A stretch of DNA of 64,000 nucleotides from UBA5399 sp964464145 (GCA_964464145.1 CAYXFB010000002.1:38636-102635), one strand, 5' to 3'. Counted from the stretch's first letter, positions 15,837-25,448 are shown. A program made the numbers and translations. The notes: generated by a model not told the origin, from the sequence alone.

Positions 15837-16658
15837 TCACATCTCCATGCCGTAGCGGTGCGCCTTGTGCGTGGGATAGAGAGCAAACTGCGGTATGGTA
15901 ACATCGGGCGTGCGCGTTGCTATGTATAGCGCGGCCTCCGCCACGTTTTCCACATCTATGCAGGCGGCGTGTATGCCTATCTCACGTTCCTTTTCGTCCA
16001 GCCAGCCGTCAAGATAGGCGGGCATATCGCCCTCGTAAAGCCCCTGATCTATTATGGCCGTCATGGGCGTTTTGACGTGCGATGGGTTTAGCACCGTAAC
16101 GCCTATGTTCTTGCCCACGCCCTCCAGCAGTATGTTTTTGGAAAATCCCATCATACCGTGCTTGGAGGCGCGGTAGGGGCTGTGGCCGGGGCTGGATGCC
16201 AGCCTTGCGGATGAGGAACCCATGTTTATTATGCGCCCTCCCTCCGGCTGCTTTTCCATCATGCGAAAAGCCTCACGGCAGCAGAGGAACACGCCGTCAA
16301 GATTCGTGCCCAGTATGAGCCGCCATTCCTCCAACGTCACCTCGCTCACGGGCGGCGAAAGAGAATCTCTGCCCGCGCTGTTCACCAGTATGTTCAGCTT
16401 GCCCCACTTGCCGGAAAGCTCACCAAAAAAGGCCTGCACCTCTTTTTCCTGCGAAACATCGGCCAGGCGGGCAATGCACTCTCCGCCGGCCGCCTCTATC
16501 TCGGCGCGCACCTGCTCCAGCCGCTCACCGTTTATGTCCACTATCATCACACGGCAGCCGTTTTCCGCGTAGCACTTTGCCACCGCCTCGCCAATGCCCG
16601 AAGCGCCGCCCGTAACTATTGCCGTTTTGCCTTCCAGCCTCCCGCATTTTTCGCTCAT
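15837..16658 (-). CDS. Short-chain dehydrogenase/reductase
   Basis: A 273-residue SDR enzyme starting at the ATG ending 16658. The cofactor loop is TGGASGIG (about residues 14-21), the acidic residue MIVDINGERL suggests NAD(H), NSAG is the structural motif, and the catalytic triad is Ser in MGSSSARL and Tyr-Lys in PYRASKHG. The C-terminus (YPTHKAHRYGMEM) is unlike standard fatty-acid SDRs. It is co-transcribed with glycerol kinase from a good promoter and is probably a polyol or sugar-alcohol dehydrogenase of the same catabolic route; the substrate is unknown. Confidence 0.88.
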   Translation of the reverse strand: MSEKCGRLEGKTAIVTGGASGIGEAVAKCYAENGCRVMIVDINGERLEQVRAEIEAAGGECIARLADVSQEKEVQAFFGELSGKWGKLNILVNSAGRDSLSPPVSEVTLEEWRLILGTNLDGVFLCCREAFRMMEKQPEGGRIINMGSSSARLASSPGHSPYRASKHGMMGFSKNILLEGVGKNIGVTVLNPSHVKTPMTAIIDQGLYEGDMPAYLDGWLDEKEREIGIHAACIDVENVAEAALYIATRTPDVTIPQFALYPTHKAHRYGMEM

Positions 16659-16706
16659 TTCAAAACTACCTTCTTTCCCTGGAAATAAAATTTTCTTACT
16701 GCCGCC

Positions 16707-16736
16707 ATTATATAAAATAAAACACGATGTTGTCAA
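16707..16736 (-). promoter_or_regulatory. Promoter of the SDR-glycerol kinase operon
   Basis: On the minus strand, TTGACA (16731-16736), an 18-base spacer and TATAAT (16707-16712): a perfect pair of hexamers. Confidence 0.8.
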
Positions 16737-16843
16737 TAGCATTTTACAATAAAATTCTTTTTTCCTTTCGAGGAAATCAAAAAAAATTCGAAAAAGAATG
16801 CTCTGCCCTTATACTTCACACAAAAAAACAAGCTGTGCCCGCT

Positions 16844-18307
16844 TTATCCGTATGCCTCTATGCTCACCAGCGAGTCTCCTGGAACCTCCGCCGTCTGCCT
16901 TCCGTTTTTCAGCACTATGACGCGGTGGCACATACCCGCCAGCTCCTCCATGTCTGCCGAAACAAGTATTATACCCTTGCCCGCGGCGGCCAGCTCGTGG
17001 AGTATTATATATATCTCACTGCGCGAAACTATGTCTATGCCCTTGGTGGGCTCGTCCAAAAGCAGCACGTCTGCGCGCGACATGAGCGAGCGTGCCACCA
17101 GCACCTTTTGCTGGTTTCCCCCGCTCAGCGAGCGTATCTCCTGATTTAGGCTGTTGAACTCCAGATTCAGCTCTATGGATTGATCCACCACCTCGTCTTT
17201 TTCGCGGTTCAGATCTATAAAAAAGCCTTTGCGTATCTGATTGAGCGCCGTTATTGTCATATTCGCGGATATGCCCATATCCATGAAAAGCCCCTCGGCC
17301 AGCCTGTCCTCGCTCAAATATCCGAAGCGGTGGCACAGCGCGTCTGTGGAGCTTTTGAGCCGCAGCCTGCTGCCCTTCAAAAGTATGCTGCCCGATTTTA
17401 TTTCCGCGTCGCCGAATATGGAGCGCACCAGCATAGTTCCGCCCGAGCCTGTCAGGCCGGTTATGCCCAATATCTCTCCGCTATACAGCTTTATGCTTAT
17501 ATCGCTGAGGCTGCTGCTCACGCTTATTTTGTCCGTTTCAAGCAACACGGCTTTTTGCGGGGCTGACTTGGGCGGATAAAGCCGCAGCGCGTGGTTGCCG
17601 GATATCAGATAGCGCAGCTTGCCATCGTCGACGTCCTCCCGGCGGCAGTCGGCTATGCGTTTTCCGTCGCGCAGCACCGTTATTTTATCGCATAGCTCCA
17701 ATATCTCGCTTATGCTGTGCGAAATATATACTATGGATTTGCCCTGTTGCCTGACGCGCAGCGCAAATTCGCGCATTATGCGTTTTTCCGTCTCCATCAG
17801 ATTTATCATGGGCTCGTCCATTATGAAGAGCTTTGCGCCCGAGCTCAGCGCGCGCGCCAGCGACATCATGTATATCTGGCTAAGATTGAGGCTCTCCACG
17901 CTCTCACGCACATCAAGCCCGTAGCCTATCTCAGAAAAGAGCGCTTCTGCCCGCGCGTACATTTCCTTGTAGTCTATGAATCCCGTTTTTTTGCGCGGCA
18001 GCTCGCGCAGGAAAATATTTTCCGCCACCGAAAGGTGCGGCAGATAGTTCGCCGCCTGATAAAAAGTGTATATGCCCGCGTCCAGCGCCTCCGCCGGATT
18101 GTTTAGCTCCACCCGCCGCCCCTCCAGCAGCATCTCGCCCGCGTCCTGCGGAAATACGCCAGATATGATGTTCGCCAGCGTGGATTTCCCCGCGCCGTTC
18201 AGCCCCGCAAGCGCGTGTATTTCGCCATGCTCAAGCTCCATACTTACGTTTTTGAGCACGTTATTGCCATAGAAATTTTTAACTATATCGCGCATTTCGA
18301 GCAGCAT
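16844..18307 (-). CDS. Sugar ABC transporter ATPase with two nucleotide-binding domains (RbsA/MglA type)
   Basis: A 487-residue fused double ATPase. The ATG ending at 18307 is favoured because GGGGGAG lies six bases before it. Domain 1 (residues 1-230) has Walker A GLNGAGKSTL and Walker B KLFIMDEP, but the ABC signature is degenerate (LNLSQIYMMSLARAL where LSVGQQQ is usual). Domain 2 (240-487) has a proper signature LSGGNQQKVLVARSL and Walker B DVLLLDEPTKGID but a poor Walker A (GLTGSGGTMLV), the usual asymmetry of this family. It is divergent from the AraC-type regulator and the adjacent binding protein and permease, with which it probably forms transporter set 1. Confidence 0.87.
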   Translation of the reverse strand: MLLEMRDIVKNFYGNNVLKNVSMELEHGEIHALAGLNGAGKSTLANIISGVFPQDAGEMLLEGRRVELNNPAEALDAGIYTFYQAANYLPHLSVAENIFLRELPRKKTGFIDYKEMYARAEALFSEIGYGLDVRESVESLNLSQIYMMSLARALSSGAKLFIMDEPMINLMETEKRIMREFALRVRQQGKSIVYISHSISEILELCDKITVLRDGKRIADCRREDVDDGKLRYLISGNHALRLYPPKSAPQKAVLLETDKISVSSSLSDISIKLYSGEILGITGLTGSGGTMLVRSIFGDAEIKSGSILLKGSRLRLKSSTDALCHRFGYLSEDRLAEGLFMDMGISANMTITALNQIRKGFFIDLNREKDEVVDQSIELNLEFNSLNQEIRSLSGGNQQKVLVARSLMSRADVLLLDEPTKGIDIVSRSEIYIILHELAAAGKGIILVSADMEELAGMCHRVIVLKNGRQTAEVPGDSLVSIEAYG

Positions 18308-18453
18308 ATAAAACTCCCCCATTTTTCTTCTATGCTTGGATTATATTTCAAAAGCGTGCGCTTCGAAATAATCAAACTTGCCATAAACATACAGATTATT
18401 GTTATATGCCATTTTGACTGTGCATGAAAAAAAGTGCGCTTTTTTATTTTTTC

Positions 18454-18481
18454 TTGTAGTTTTCAGATTTTTGTTTATAAT
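18454..18481 (+). promoter_or_regulatory. Promoter of the AraC-type gene
   Basis: TTGTAG (18454-18459), a 16-base spacer and TATAAT (18476-18481), in the divergent space before 18532. Confidence 0.55.
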
Positions 18482-18531
18482 AGTTTAATCAAGGGGCAAG
18501 TCAAATTTAATATCCGGATTGGAGGTGTGCT

Positions 18532-19341
18532 TTGGGTTCAAACCGACCCATTTTGGTTAGAGCACCCGAGCTTTTTGTGGAGCATATCGGTTCCGCGAAC
18601 GGCGACTTGAATTTTGATCCAAACGAGGCTACAGACATACTTCTTGTGAAAAACAGCGGGGCGCGCGTACTGGTTGGCGGTATATCTTATTCGCTATCAG
18701 ACGGCGAGCTTGTGTTTTTGCCTGCAAAGCCTTACGGTATATCCATCAGCGAAAAATCCACTATCATAACGCGCTTTCGTTTAGACAAATTTTTGTACAG
18801 CGGAAGCCGCGAAAATATTTGGCCCTTCGCGGAGGACGAGGCCGTATTTTCGGGCGGCGCGGCGGCGGCGAATACCCTTGCCGTTATGCGGCACATAGAA
18901 TATGAGCTGGCCGAAAAACTGTTTGGCTACGATCAATCCGTGCAAAAGCTGCTGGAGTATCTCATGATATTGCTGGAGCGCTGCCTTCGCTCCCCCGGCC
19001 GCGCAGAGAATGCGGACGGCCTGCCCGAGCGTATAAAAAGCTACATAGAAGCAAATTACGAAAGCAATATAACACTGTCCAGTCTGGCGGAATCGCTTTT
19101 TGTGAGTCCGTTCCATATTTCCCACGTCTTTAAGGAGCAGTTTGGCATCTCCCCCATACAATACCTCATAAACGTGCGCATAAAGGTGGCCTGCGAGCTG
19201 CTGACGCAAACGGATCACCCGGTATCCGAGGTGTCTTTGATGGTGGGTTATCCCAATGTCAACTATTTCCACATACTCTTCAAACGCTTCACCGGCCAAA
19301 GCCCCGGCGGCTTCAGGCGGGCAAAAAAGCATAAAAGATGA
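18532..19341 (+). CDS. AraC-family transcriptional regulator
   Basis: A 269-residue regulator. TTG at 18532 is the likely start, with GGAGGTG at 18521-18527. Residues 1-150 form a cupin-like sensing domain. Residues 165-265 carry the double helix-turn-helix of AraC/XylS proteins (ITLSSLAESLFVSPFHISHV, then VSEVSLMVGYPNVNYFHILF and the closing FTGQSPGGFRR). It lies between divergent halves of the sugar island, so it most likely activates one or both sides in response to the imported sugar or polyol. The effector is unknown. Confidence 0.88.
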   Translation: MGSNRPILVRAPELFVEHIGSANGDLNFDPNEATDILLVKNSGARVLVGGISYSLSDGELVFLPAKPYGISISEKSTIITRFRLDKFLYSGSRENIWPFAEDEAVFSGGAAAANTLAVMRHIEYELAEKLFGYDQSVQKLLEYLMILLERCLRSPGRAENADGLPERIKSYIEANYESNITLSSLAESLFVSPFHISHVFKEQFGISPIQYLINVRIKVACELLTQTDHPVSEVSLMVGYPNVNYFHILFKRFTGQSPGGFRRAKKHKR

Positions 19342-19475
19342 GCTTTAAACAACAACCGCAAGATAGTATATATTAGCCGCAATTTTGTTGGTTGTTTCAT
19401 TTTGCCAAAAAATATAAATTAAGAACATACCAATGCCAAGCGCGGAGGTATGCAGAATTCCCGAGGGTGTTTTTT

Positions 19476-20600
19476 ATGAAAAAGAGTTTGCGTCCGCCGC
19501 GTTTTTTTATATTTGCCGTTTGCGTTTTATTTGCGGCGTTCGGTTGCTTAGGCTGCGCGGATAGTTCGGCGCAGGCAGAGCCCGCCGCTCAGCGCGCCTC
19601 CGCCTGGCAGTGGGGCAACGCGGACTGGGAGGTGCTGGTCAGAAGCAAGGTGCAGGGCAAAACGCTCAAGATAGGCTTTTCTCCGCCCGCCGCCTCAGAG
19701 TTTTACGAAATAATAATGCACGGCGCTTACTCTATGATGAACGAGATACACGAACGGTTTGGAGTAAATTTCGAATTCGATTTTATAGCGCCGGGCGTGC
19801 ACGAAGAGGTGGATTCTCAGATACTTACGATAGAAAACTGGGTCACTAAGGGCTACGACGCCGTGCTGGTGTGCTCCGGCGGGGATTTTGACGCCATGAA
19901 CGCCATCTATACGGACGCCAAGAGCCGCGGCACCTCCATATACCTTTTCAATATGCCGGCAGAGCTTTGGCCGGAGAACGATATAAAGGCGGAGTCCGTT
20001 ATAAGCTACGATATGGCGGATCAGGCGGGCAGGCTGGTGGGCGAATACGCCGCCAAAATGCTGGACGGCGAGGGAAACATACTTTTCATCTCGGGCAATG
20101 ACGGGCACTGGACAAACTCCAGAAAGCAGGGCTTTATGGACGCCATATCAAAATACGCCGGCCTCAGTATAGTGGGCGAGGAGCGCGGAGAATACGTGCG
20201 CGACAAGGGCATGGCGGCGGCCGAAAAGCTGCTTCAGGCATACCCGGACGCGGATTTTATATATGCTGAAAACGAGGAGATGGGTCAGGGCGCGGTGCAG
20301 GCCATAAAGGCAATGGGGCTCAAGACCTGGGACGGCGAGGAGGGCATAATAGTGGTGGCGCTGGACGGGCTTATCTCCGGCTACGAGCAGATACGCCAGG
20401 GCGTGCTGACCGCCACGGTGGACGTGGGCCATGTGGATATGGGGCGCGAGGCCATACGCTCTATATTCCTGCACGAGCTGCTTGGTTACGAGCTTGATAA
20501 GGTGCAGAACATGCCCTGCGTTATGGTGGACAAAACCAATGTTGATATACCGGAGGCCTACGCAAAGTGGGCCATGGGAATAAAAGCGGATTTTAACTGA
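19476..20600 (+). CDS. Sugar-binding lipoprotein of an ABC transporter (set 1)
   Basis: A 374-residue extracytoplasmic binding protein beginning at the ATG at 19476 after CGAGGGTG. Residues 1-30 are a signal sequence (RFFIFAVCVLFAAFGCLGC) whose cysteine is probably lipidated. The mature part has the type I periplasmic-binding fold of ribose/galactose-binding proteins (KIGFSPPAASEFYEIIMHGA, YDAVLVCSGGDFDAMNAIY, ILFISGNDGHWTNSRKQGFMD). Binding residues cannot be equated with a particular sugar. Its permease follows after 52 bases; the ATPase partner is probably the divergent gene at 16844-18307. Confidence 0.85.
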   Translation: MKKSLRPPRFFIFAVCVLFAAFGCLGCADSSAQAEPAAQRASAWQWGNADWEVLVRSKVQGKTLKIGFSPPAASEFYEIIMHGAYSMMNEIHERFGVNFEFDFIAPGVHEEVDSQILTIENWVTKGYDAVLVCSGGDFDAMNAIYTDAKSRGTSIYLFNMPAELWPENDIKAESVISYDMADQAGRLVGEYAAKMLDGEGNILFISGNDGHWTNSRKQGFMDAISKYAGLSIVGEERGEYVRDKGMAAAEKLLQAYPDADFIYAENEEMGQGAVQAIKAMGLKTWDGEEGIIVVALDGLISGYEQIRQGVLTATVDVGHVDMGREAIRSIFLHELLGYELDKVQNMPCVMVDKTNVDIPEAYAKWAMGIKADFN

Positions 20601-20652
20601 CTTGCCCCCAAGGCAGCAAGATTTCGCAGAAATACATGAAACGAGGTGAACC

Positions 20653-21672
20653 ATGACATCCGGTGAAAAAGCAGCGGAGCACGCTTTGGGCAGCGCGGCT
20701 TTGCAGGCGGTACGCGGGTTTTTCCGCAAAAACGCCGCACAAATATCCGTATCGCTCGTTGTGGTGATACTCATACTTCTGTTTATGCCGCAGTTCTTCA
20801 ATCCGTACAACCTCGTTGCGGTGACTCGGCAATCCGCCGCCGCCGGAATAGTGGCGCTGGGTATGACCTTCGTTATACTCACGGGCGGTATAGATATGTC
20901 CATAGGCAGCGTGGTAGCCATGTCCGGCGTTATTTTCGCCGTAATGGCAAGAAGCGGCGCCTCGCCCATAGTCTGCCTGTTGTGCACGCTTGCGGCGGGC
21001 GCGGCCGTGGGGCTCATGAACAGCGTGGGCATACTGTTTTGCGGTATACAGCCCTTTATAATGACAATCGCCTCATCCTCCGTGGTAATGGGCGTGGCGC
21101 ATCTGCTGTGCGGAGGCGTGCCCGTGGGTATAACCGGAGCAAGCGGCCCGCTCATAGATTTTCTGGGCGTGGGCAGCGTGGCGGGAGTTCCCACGGTGTT
21201 CATACTGTTTTTGGCGCTGGCGGCGATATTTCAAATAATATTGCGCTATCTGCCCTTCGGGCGCTTCGTGTACAGCACGGGCAGCAGCTTTGAGGGCGCG
21301 CGGCTGGCGGGTGTGCGCACAACGCGCGTCTCCATGACCACCTACATGATATGCAGCCTGTGCGCGGCGCTGGTGGGAGTCATAAACGTATGCACGTTCA
21401 AGGCGGGCTACCCCTCTCTTGGAAGCGAGGCGGCAATAGATTCCATCGCCGCCATAGTGATAGGCGGGGCCAGCCTGGCGGGCGGTAAGGGCAGCGCGGT
21501 GGGAACGGTGCTGGGCGTGCTGCTTCTGACGATAGCCGCCAACATACTTGGTCTGGTGGGCGTGAACACGTACGTGCAGCAAATAGTTAAGGGTTTGATA
21601 ATAATAGGCGCTATACTCCTTTCCGCCAAGGGCTTGCGGGAAAACTGGAAAAGAGCGCTGCGGCAGCTTTAG
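20653..21672 (+). CDS. Sugar ABC transporter permease (RbsC type, set 1)
   Basis: A 339-residue membrane protein with about ten hydrophobic segments, of the branched permease family used by ribose-type importers. Recognisable parts are LGMTFVILTGGIDMSIGSVVAMSGV, which is the family signature around residues 75-100, and IAAIVIGGASLAGGKGSAVGTV near the C-terminus. AGGTG precedes the ATG. It sits between the set 1 binding protein and the set 2 ATPase in one plus-strand operon. Confidence 0.88.
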   Translation: MTSGEKAAEHALGSAALQAVRGFFRKNAAQISVSLVVVILILLFMPQFFNPYNLVAVTRQSAAAGIVALGMTFVILTGGIDMSIGSVVAMSGVIFAVMARSGASPIVCLLCTLAAGAAVGLMNSVGILFCGIQPFIMTIASSSVVMGVAHLLCGGVPVGITGASGPLIDFLGVGSVAGVPTVFILFLALAAIFQIILRYLPFGRFVYSTGSSFEGARLAGVRTTRVSMTTYMICSLCAALVGVINVCTFKAGYPSLGSEAAIDSIAAIVIGGASLAGGKGSAVGTVLGVLLLTIAANILGLVGVNTYVQQIVKGLIIIGAILLSAKGLRENWKRALRQL

Positions 21673-21720
21673 GCCGCGAGATAAACACAGCGGAAGTATA
21701 GACGAACCGGGAGGTTTTTT

Positions 21721-23241
21721 ATGACGAACGAAGCGAACGGAACGGTCATTCTGGAAATGAAGGACATCACGAAGGCATTCTCCGGCGTAACGGTGCTGGA
21801 TGGTGTGCAGTTTGACCTGAAGAGGGGCGAGGTGCACGCGCTAATAGGCGAAAACGGCGCGGGCAAATCCACGCTCATGAAGATATTGAACGGAATATAC
21901 ACAAAGGACGCGGGCGAAATATTTATTGACGGCAAACCCGCAACTCTGGGCAATATATTCGCCGCCAAGGAGCACGGCATAAGCATAATCCATCAGGAGC
22001 TGAGCCTGGTGCCCGAAATGACGGTGGCGGAAAATGTTTTTTTGGGGCGTATGCCCACCAGCAAGCTGGGCTTCATAGACGACCGCACACCGATCGAGGA
22101 AACGCGAGCGTTGCTCAAGCGCTTTGGCCTTGAGGCCATAAATCCGGCGCAAAAGATCTCCGAGCTCAGCGTGGCACAGCAGCAGATGGTGGAGATAATG
22201 CGCGCACTGTCAACGGACGCGCAGATAATAGTTATGGACGAACCCACCGCCTCGCTGACCGATCAGGAGATAGAGAAGCTTTTCGTTTTCATAGACGATC
22301 TGAAAACGCGCGGCCACTCCATAGTTTATATATCCCACCGCATGGAGGAGCTATACAAGGTCTGCTCCCGCTGCACGGTGCTGCGCGACGGCAAATACGT
22401 GGGCACGGTGGAGCTTGAAAAAACCGACTATAACACGCTTGTAAGCATGATGGTGGGGCGCGAATTCGAGGATTTTTACCCCGAATACAACGGCACAAAG
22501 GGCAAGGAGCTGTTGCGCGTGGAAAATTTGAACGCGGGCAATCAGGTGCGCGATATCAGTTTTTCTCTCTATCAGGGCGAAATACTCGGCTTTTACGGGC
22601 TGATGGGCAGCGGCCGAACGGAGACCATGCGCGCCATATTCGGCGTATCCGAAACGGAGGTCACGAGCGGCAAGATTTTCATAGAGGAAAACAAAGTGCA
22701 GATCACAAAGCCTGCCGAAGCTATAGCGAACGGGCTCTTCCTTGCTCCCGAAAACCGCAAAGAACAAGGCTTTGTGCTAATGCAGGATATAAAATACAAC
22801 ATAACCATGTCCGTTATGGACGAATTTATAAGCGGCATAAAAACCAACGCCAAAAAAGAGGAGGAAATAGCCCAAACCTATTACGATCGTTTGGACATAC
22901 GTTCCTCCGGGCTTATGCAGCTAACGCAAAATCTTTCGGGCGGAAACCAGCAAAAGGTGGTGCTTTCCAAGTGTTTGGCCACCAAGCCCAAGGTGCTTAT
23001 ATTGGACGAGCCCACCCGCGGCGTGGACGTGGGCGCCAAGGTGGCCATATACGATCTCATAGTGGAGCTGGCCGCTCAGGGCATGGGAATAATAATGATC
23101 TCCTCCGAAATGCCGGAGGTTGTGAACATGAGCACGCGGATGTACATAATGCGCGAGGGCAGTATGATGGGCTGCCTTGAGGGCGATGAAATAAGCGAAG
23201 AACAAATAATGAAGTATTCTTTGGGAGGACAGGGAAAATGA
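21721..23241 (+). CDS. Sugar ABC transporter ATPase with two nucleotide-binding domains (set 2)
   Basis: A 506-residue RbsA/MglA/XylG-type double ATPase. Domain 1 has Walker A GENGAGKSTLMKIL and signature LSVAQQQMVEIMRAL with Walker B IIVMDEPTASLT. Domain 2 has signature LSGGNQQKVVLSKCLA and Walker B VLILDEPTRGVDVG, with a degenerate Walker A (GLMGSGRTETM) as usual in this family. GGGAGG precedes the ATG. Its last bases overlap the next permease start (ATGA). It powers import with the permease and binding protein that follow. Confidence 0.92.
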   Translation: MTNEANGTVILEMKDITKAFSGVTVLDGVQFDLKRGEVHALIGENGAGKSTLMKILNGIYTKDAGEIFIDGKPATLGNIFAAKEHGISIIHQELSLVPEMTVAENVFLGRMPTSKLGFIDDRTPIEETRALLKRFGLEAINPAQKISELSVAQQQMVEIMRALSTDAQIIVMDEPTASLTDQEIEKLFVFIDDLKTRGHSIVYISHRMEELYKVCSRCTVLRDGKYVGTVELEKTDYNTLVSMMVGREFEDFYPEYNGTKGKELLRVENLNAGNQVRDISFSLYQGEILGFYGLMGSGRTETMRAIFGVSETEVTSGKIFIEENKVQITKPAEAIANGLFLAPENRKEQGFVLMQDIKYNITMSVMDEFISGIKTNAKKEEEIAQTYYDRLDIRSSGLMQLTQNLSGGNQQKVVLSKCLATKPKVLILDEPTRGVDVGAKVAIYDLIVELAAQGMGIIMISSEMPEVVNMSTRMYIMREGSMMGCLEGDEISEEQIMKYSLGGQGK

Positions 23242-24218
23242 GCAATAACAGCAATTCTATGACTCTGGGAAAAAACAGGGCGGCTTACGCCGTAAAATCT
23301 AAATCCGGCCTTATAATAGCGCTGGCGGGCATATTTTTGATATTCATAATTCTTACGAAGGGAAGGTTTGTGGAACCCGCCAACCTCGTAAATCTGGTGC
23401 GCACCGTTTCGCTGTATGCGCCCGTGGCCTTCGCAATGACGCTCTGCCTCATAATTGGCGGCATAGACCTATCCGTGGGCGCGCTGTGCGCCGTGGCCAG
23501 CACCTACTGCGCAGGCCTCATAGTGGATTTCAATATGAACATGGGCTTGGCCGCGGTTATAGGCATTGGCATGGCCACCCTCATGGGGCTTATAAACGGA
23601 CTGCTCATATCCAAGACCATAATGCCTCCCTTCATCGTTACGCTCAGCATGATGCAGGCGGCACGTGGCGTGGCCTACATATACTCGGCGGGCAAGCCTA
23701 TCCGCACGCCAACAGAGTTTGGCAGCTTCGGCAACGGCTATCTGTTCGACGTTATACCCTACTCCATAATAGTTATGATAGTCGTTATGCTCGTTATGCT
23801 CGTGCTGCTCAACAAAACCAAGTTTGGGCGAAATATCTACGCCATCGGCGGAAACCGAGAGGCGGCGCGCTTCTCCGGCATACACGTGCAATTCACCACT
23901 ATGTGGGTGTACATACTCTCCGGCTTCCTCTGCGGAATTTGCGGTGTTATATGGGCTTCGCGCCTATATTCGGGACAGCCCACACTGGGCGAGGGCGCGG
24001 AGATGGACGCCATAGCCTCCGCCGTTGTGGGCGGAACCAGCATGGCGGGCGGCAGCGGCTCTATAGGCGGCACACTGCTGGGCGCGTTCATAATACAAAC
24101 GCTGACCACCGGACTCAATTACATGAACGTACCCTTCTACTTCCAATACGTGGTGCGCGGCGTAGTCATAATACTGGCCGTGTACATAGACATCGTGCGC
24201 AAAAACAAGCAAAAGTAA
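23238..24218 (+). CDS. Sugar ABC transporter permease (set 2)
   Basis: A 326-residue membrane protein of the same permease family as the upstream copy, with TLCLIIGGIDLSVGALCAVA and IASAVVGGTSMAGGSGSIGG. About nine or ten hydrophobic segments are visible. Its start overlaps the ATPase stop by four bases, so the two are translationally coupled. Confidence 0.92.
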   Translation: MSNNSNSMTLGKNRAAYAVKSKSGLIIALAGIFLIFIILTKGRFVEPANLVNLVRTVSLYAPVAFAMTLCLIIGGIDLSVGALCAVASTYCAGLIVDFNMNMGLAAVIGIGMATLMGLINGLLISKTIMPPFIVTLSMMQAARGVAYIYSAGKPIRTPTEFGSFGNGYLFDVIPYSIIVMIVVMLVMLVLLNKTKFGRNIYAIGGNREAARFSGIHVQFTTMWVYILSGFLCGICGVIWASRLYSGQPTLGEGAEMDAIASAVVGGTSMAGGSGSIGGTLLGAFIIQTLTTGLNYMNVPFYFQYVVRGVVIILAVYIDIVRKNKQK

Positions 24219-24277
24219 AAAAGTTTGGGCATACGCCCACAGAAAATAAAAAGCACAAAATATTTAGGAGGAACGAA

Positions 24278-25375
24278 ATGAAGAAAACATTGATGATCGT
24301 AGCACTGGCCATAGTAGCGGTATTCGTATTCGCGGCCTGCTCTCCTGCTGCTCCCGCAGCAAGCTCCGCTCCCGCAGAATCTGCGGCGGCTCCCTCTGAG
24401 GCGGCTTCCGAAGCGCCTGCAGAATCTGCGGCGGCTCCGGCAGAATCTGCGGCGGCTCCGGCGGAGTCTGCGGCGGCTCCCGCAGCGGATAACGCGGCGG
24501 CACCCGAGGGCGACTGGACGGACAAAATGTACGGCGTTTCCGTTATGGCGCACTCCAACCCCTTTTTCCTCAAGGAATCCGACACCATAAAGGCAATTGC
24601 GGAAGCGGACGGCAGCGAATTTACATCGCCCGACCCGGCAAACGATATCTCCACGCAGGTTCAGCAGATCAGCGAAATGATAGCGCGCGGAATAGACGTG
24701 CTGATAGTTGATCCCATAGACTCAGAGGGCATAGAGCCGGCGCTGGTTGAAGCGGAGCGCGCGGGCATACCCGTTATAAACATAGACTCCGTTGTAACGA
24801 ACAAGGATCTGGTGCAGAGCATAATAGTTTCAGACAACGTGGACGCCGGACGTCAGGCGGGTCGCACACTGTGCGAATCCATAGGCGGAGAGGGCAAGAT
24901 AGCCATAGTAAACTGGTCTGCGCTGGGCGCGGTTCGCGACAGAACAGACGGCCTCAAGCAGGTGATCGAAGAGGAGTTCCCCAACGTTGAGATAGTTGCG
25001 GATCAGGATGCAAACGGCATAGTTGAGGACGCGCAGAGCATAACGGACACCTTCCTGCAGGCCAACCCCGATCTCAAAGGCATTTTCGCCATAAACGACC
25101 CGACGGCGCAGGGCGTTGCGGCCGCGCTTCAGGGTGCTAACAAAACGAAGGACGTTGTAGTGGTTTCCGTGGACGGTTCGCAGAACGGAATCGACATGAT
25201 AAAGGAAGGCCAGCTCATGTCCTCACCCGTGCAGCAGCCCGCGCTCATAGCCGAGACCGCCACAAAGGTTGCCAAGCAGGTTTGGTCCGGCCAGACTCCC
25301 GAAAAGGAGATAATAATACCCGTTATAAACATCACCCCGGACAACTGGAAGGAATACGACGGCAAGACCTATTGA
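24278..25375 (+). CDS. Sugar-binding lipoprotein (set 2) with Ala/Pro-rich repeat linker
   Basis: A 365-residue binding protein starting at 24278 behind AGGAGGAACGAA. The signal peptide ends in a lipobox (VAVFVFAACSP). It is followed by an unusual low-complexity linker of repeated AESAAAP units (about residues 32-70), then a type I binding domain of the RbsB kind (YGVSVMAHSNPFFLKESDTI, GIDVLIVDPIDSEGIEPAL, VVVSVDGSQNGIDMIKEG, MSSPVQQPALIAETA). The domain pattern is closest to ribose/allose-type binders. It ends the operon before a strong terminator. Confidence 0.9.
   Translation: MKKTLMIVALAIVAVFVFAACSPAAPAASSAPAESAAAPSEAASEAPAESAAAPAESAAAPAESAAAPAADNAAAPEGDWTDKMYGVSVMAHSNPFFLKESDTIKAIAEADGSEFTSPDPANDISTQVQQISEMIARGIDVLIVDPIDSEGIEPALVEAERAGIPVINIDSVVTNKDLVQSIIVSDNVDAGRQAGRTLCESIGGEGKIAIVNWSALGAVRDRTDGLKQVIEEEFPNVEIVADQDANGIVEDAQSITDTFLQANPDLKGIFAINDPTAQGVAAALQGANKTKDVVVVSVDGSQNGIDMIKEGQLMSSPVQQPALIAETATKVAKQVWSGQTPEKEIIIPVINITPDNWKEYDGKTY
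24374..24480 (+). repeat. 21-bp tandem repeats encoding AESAAAP linker
   Basis: The unit GCAGAATCTGCGGCGGCTCC recurs with few changes at 24374 and from 24419 to 24480. It encodes the spacer between the lipid anchor and the binding domain. Confidence 0.85.
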
Positions 25376-25404
25376 TGGCTGAGTAAAAAATAGCTAAAAA
25401 TAAA

Positions 25405-25448
25405 ACGTGGTCTCGGGCGCTGAAAATGCGCCCAGGACCACGTTTTTT
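25405..25448 (+). terminator. Strong terminator of the sugar transporter operon
   Basis: ACGTGGTC (25405-25412) and GGGCGC (25415-25420) pair with GCGCCC (25428-25433) and GACCACGT (25436-25443), and T6 follows. Confidence 0.9.

Noticed and set aside
15443..15901. Large plus-strand frames opposite glycerol kinase and other GC-rich genes
   Set aside because: They are third-position shadows of well-supported genes and show no recognisable domains or ribosome sites.
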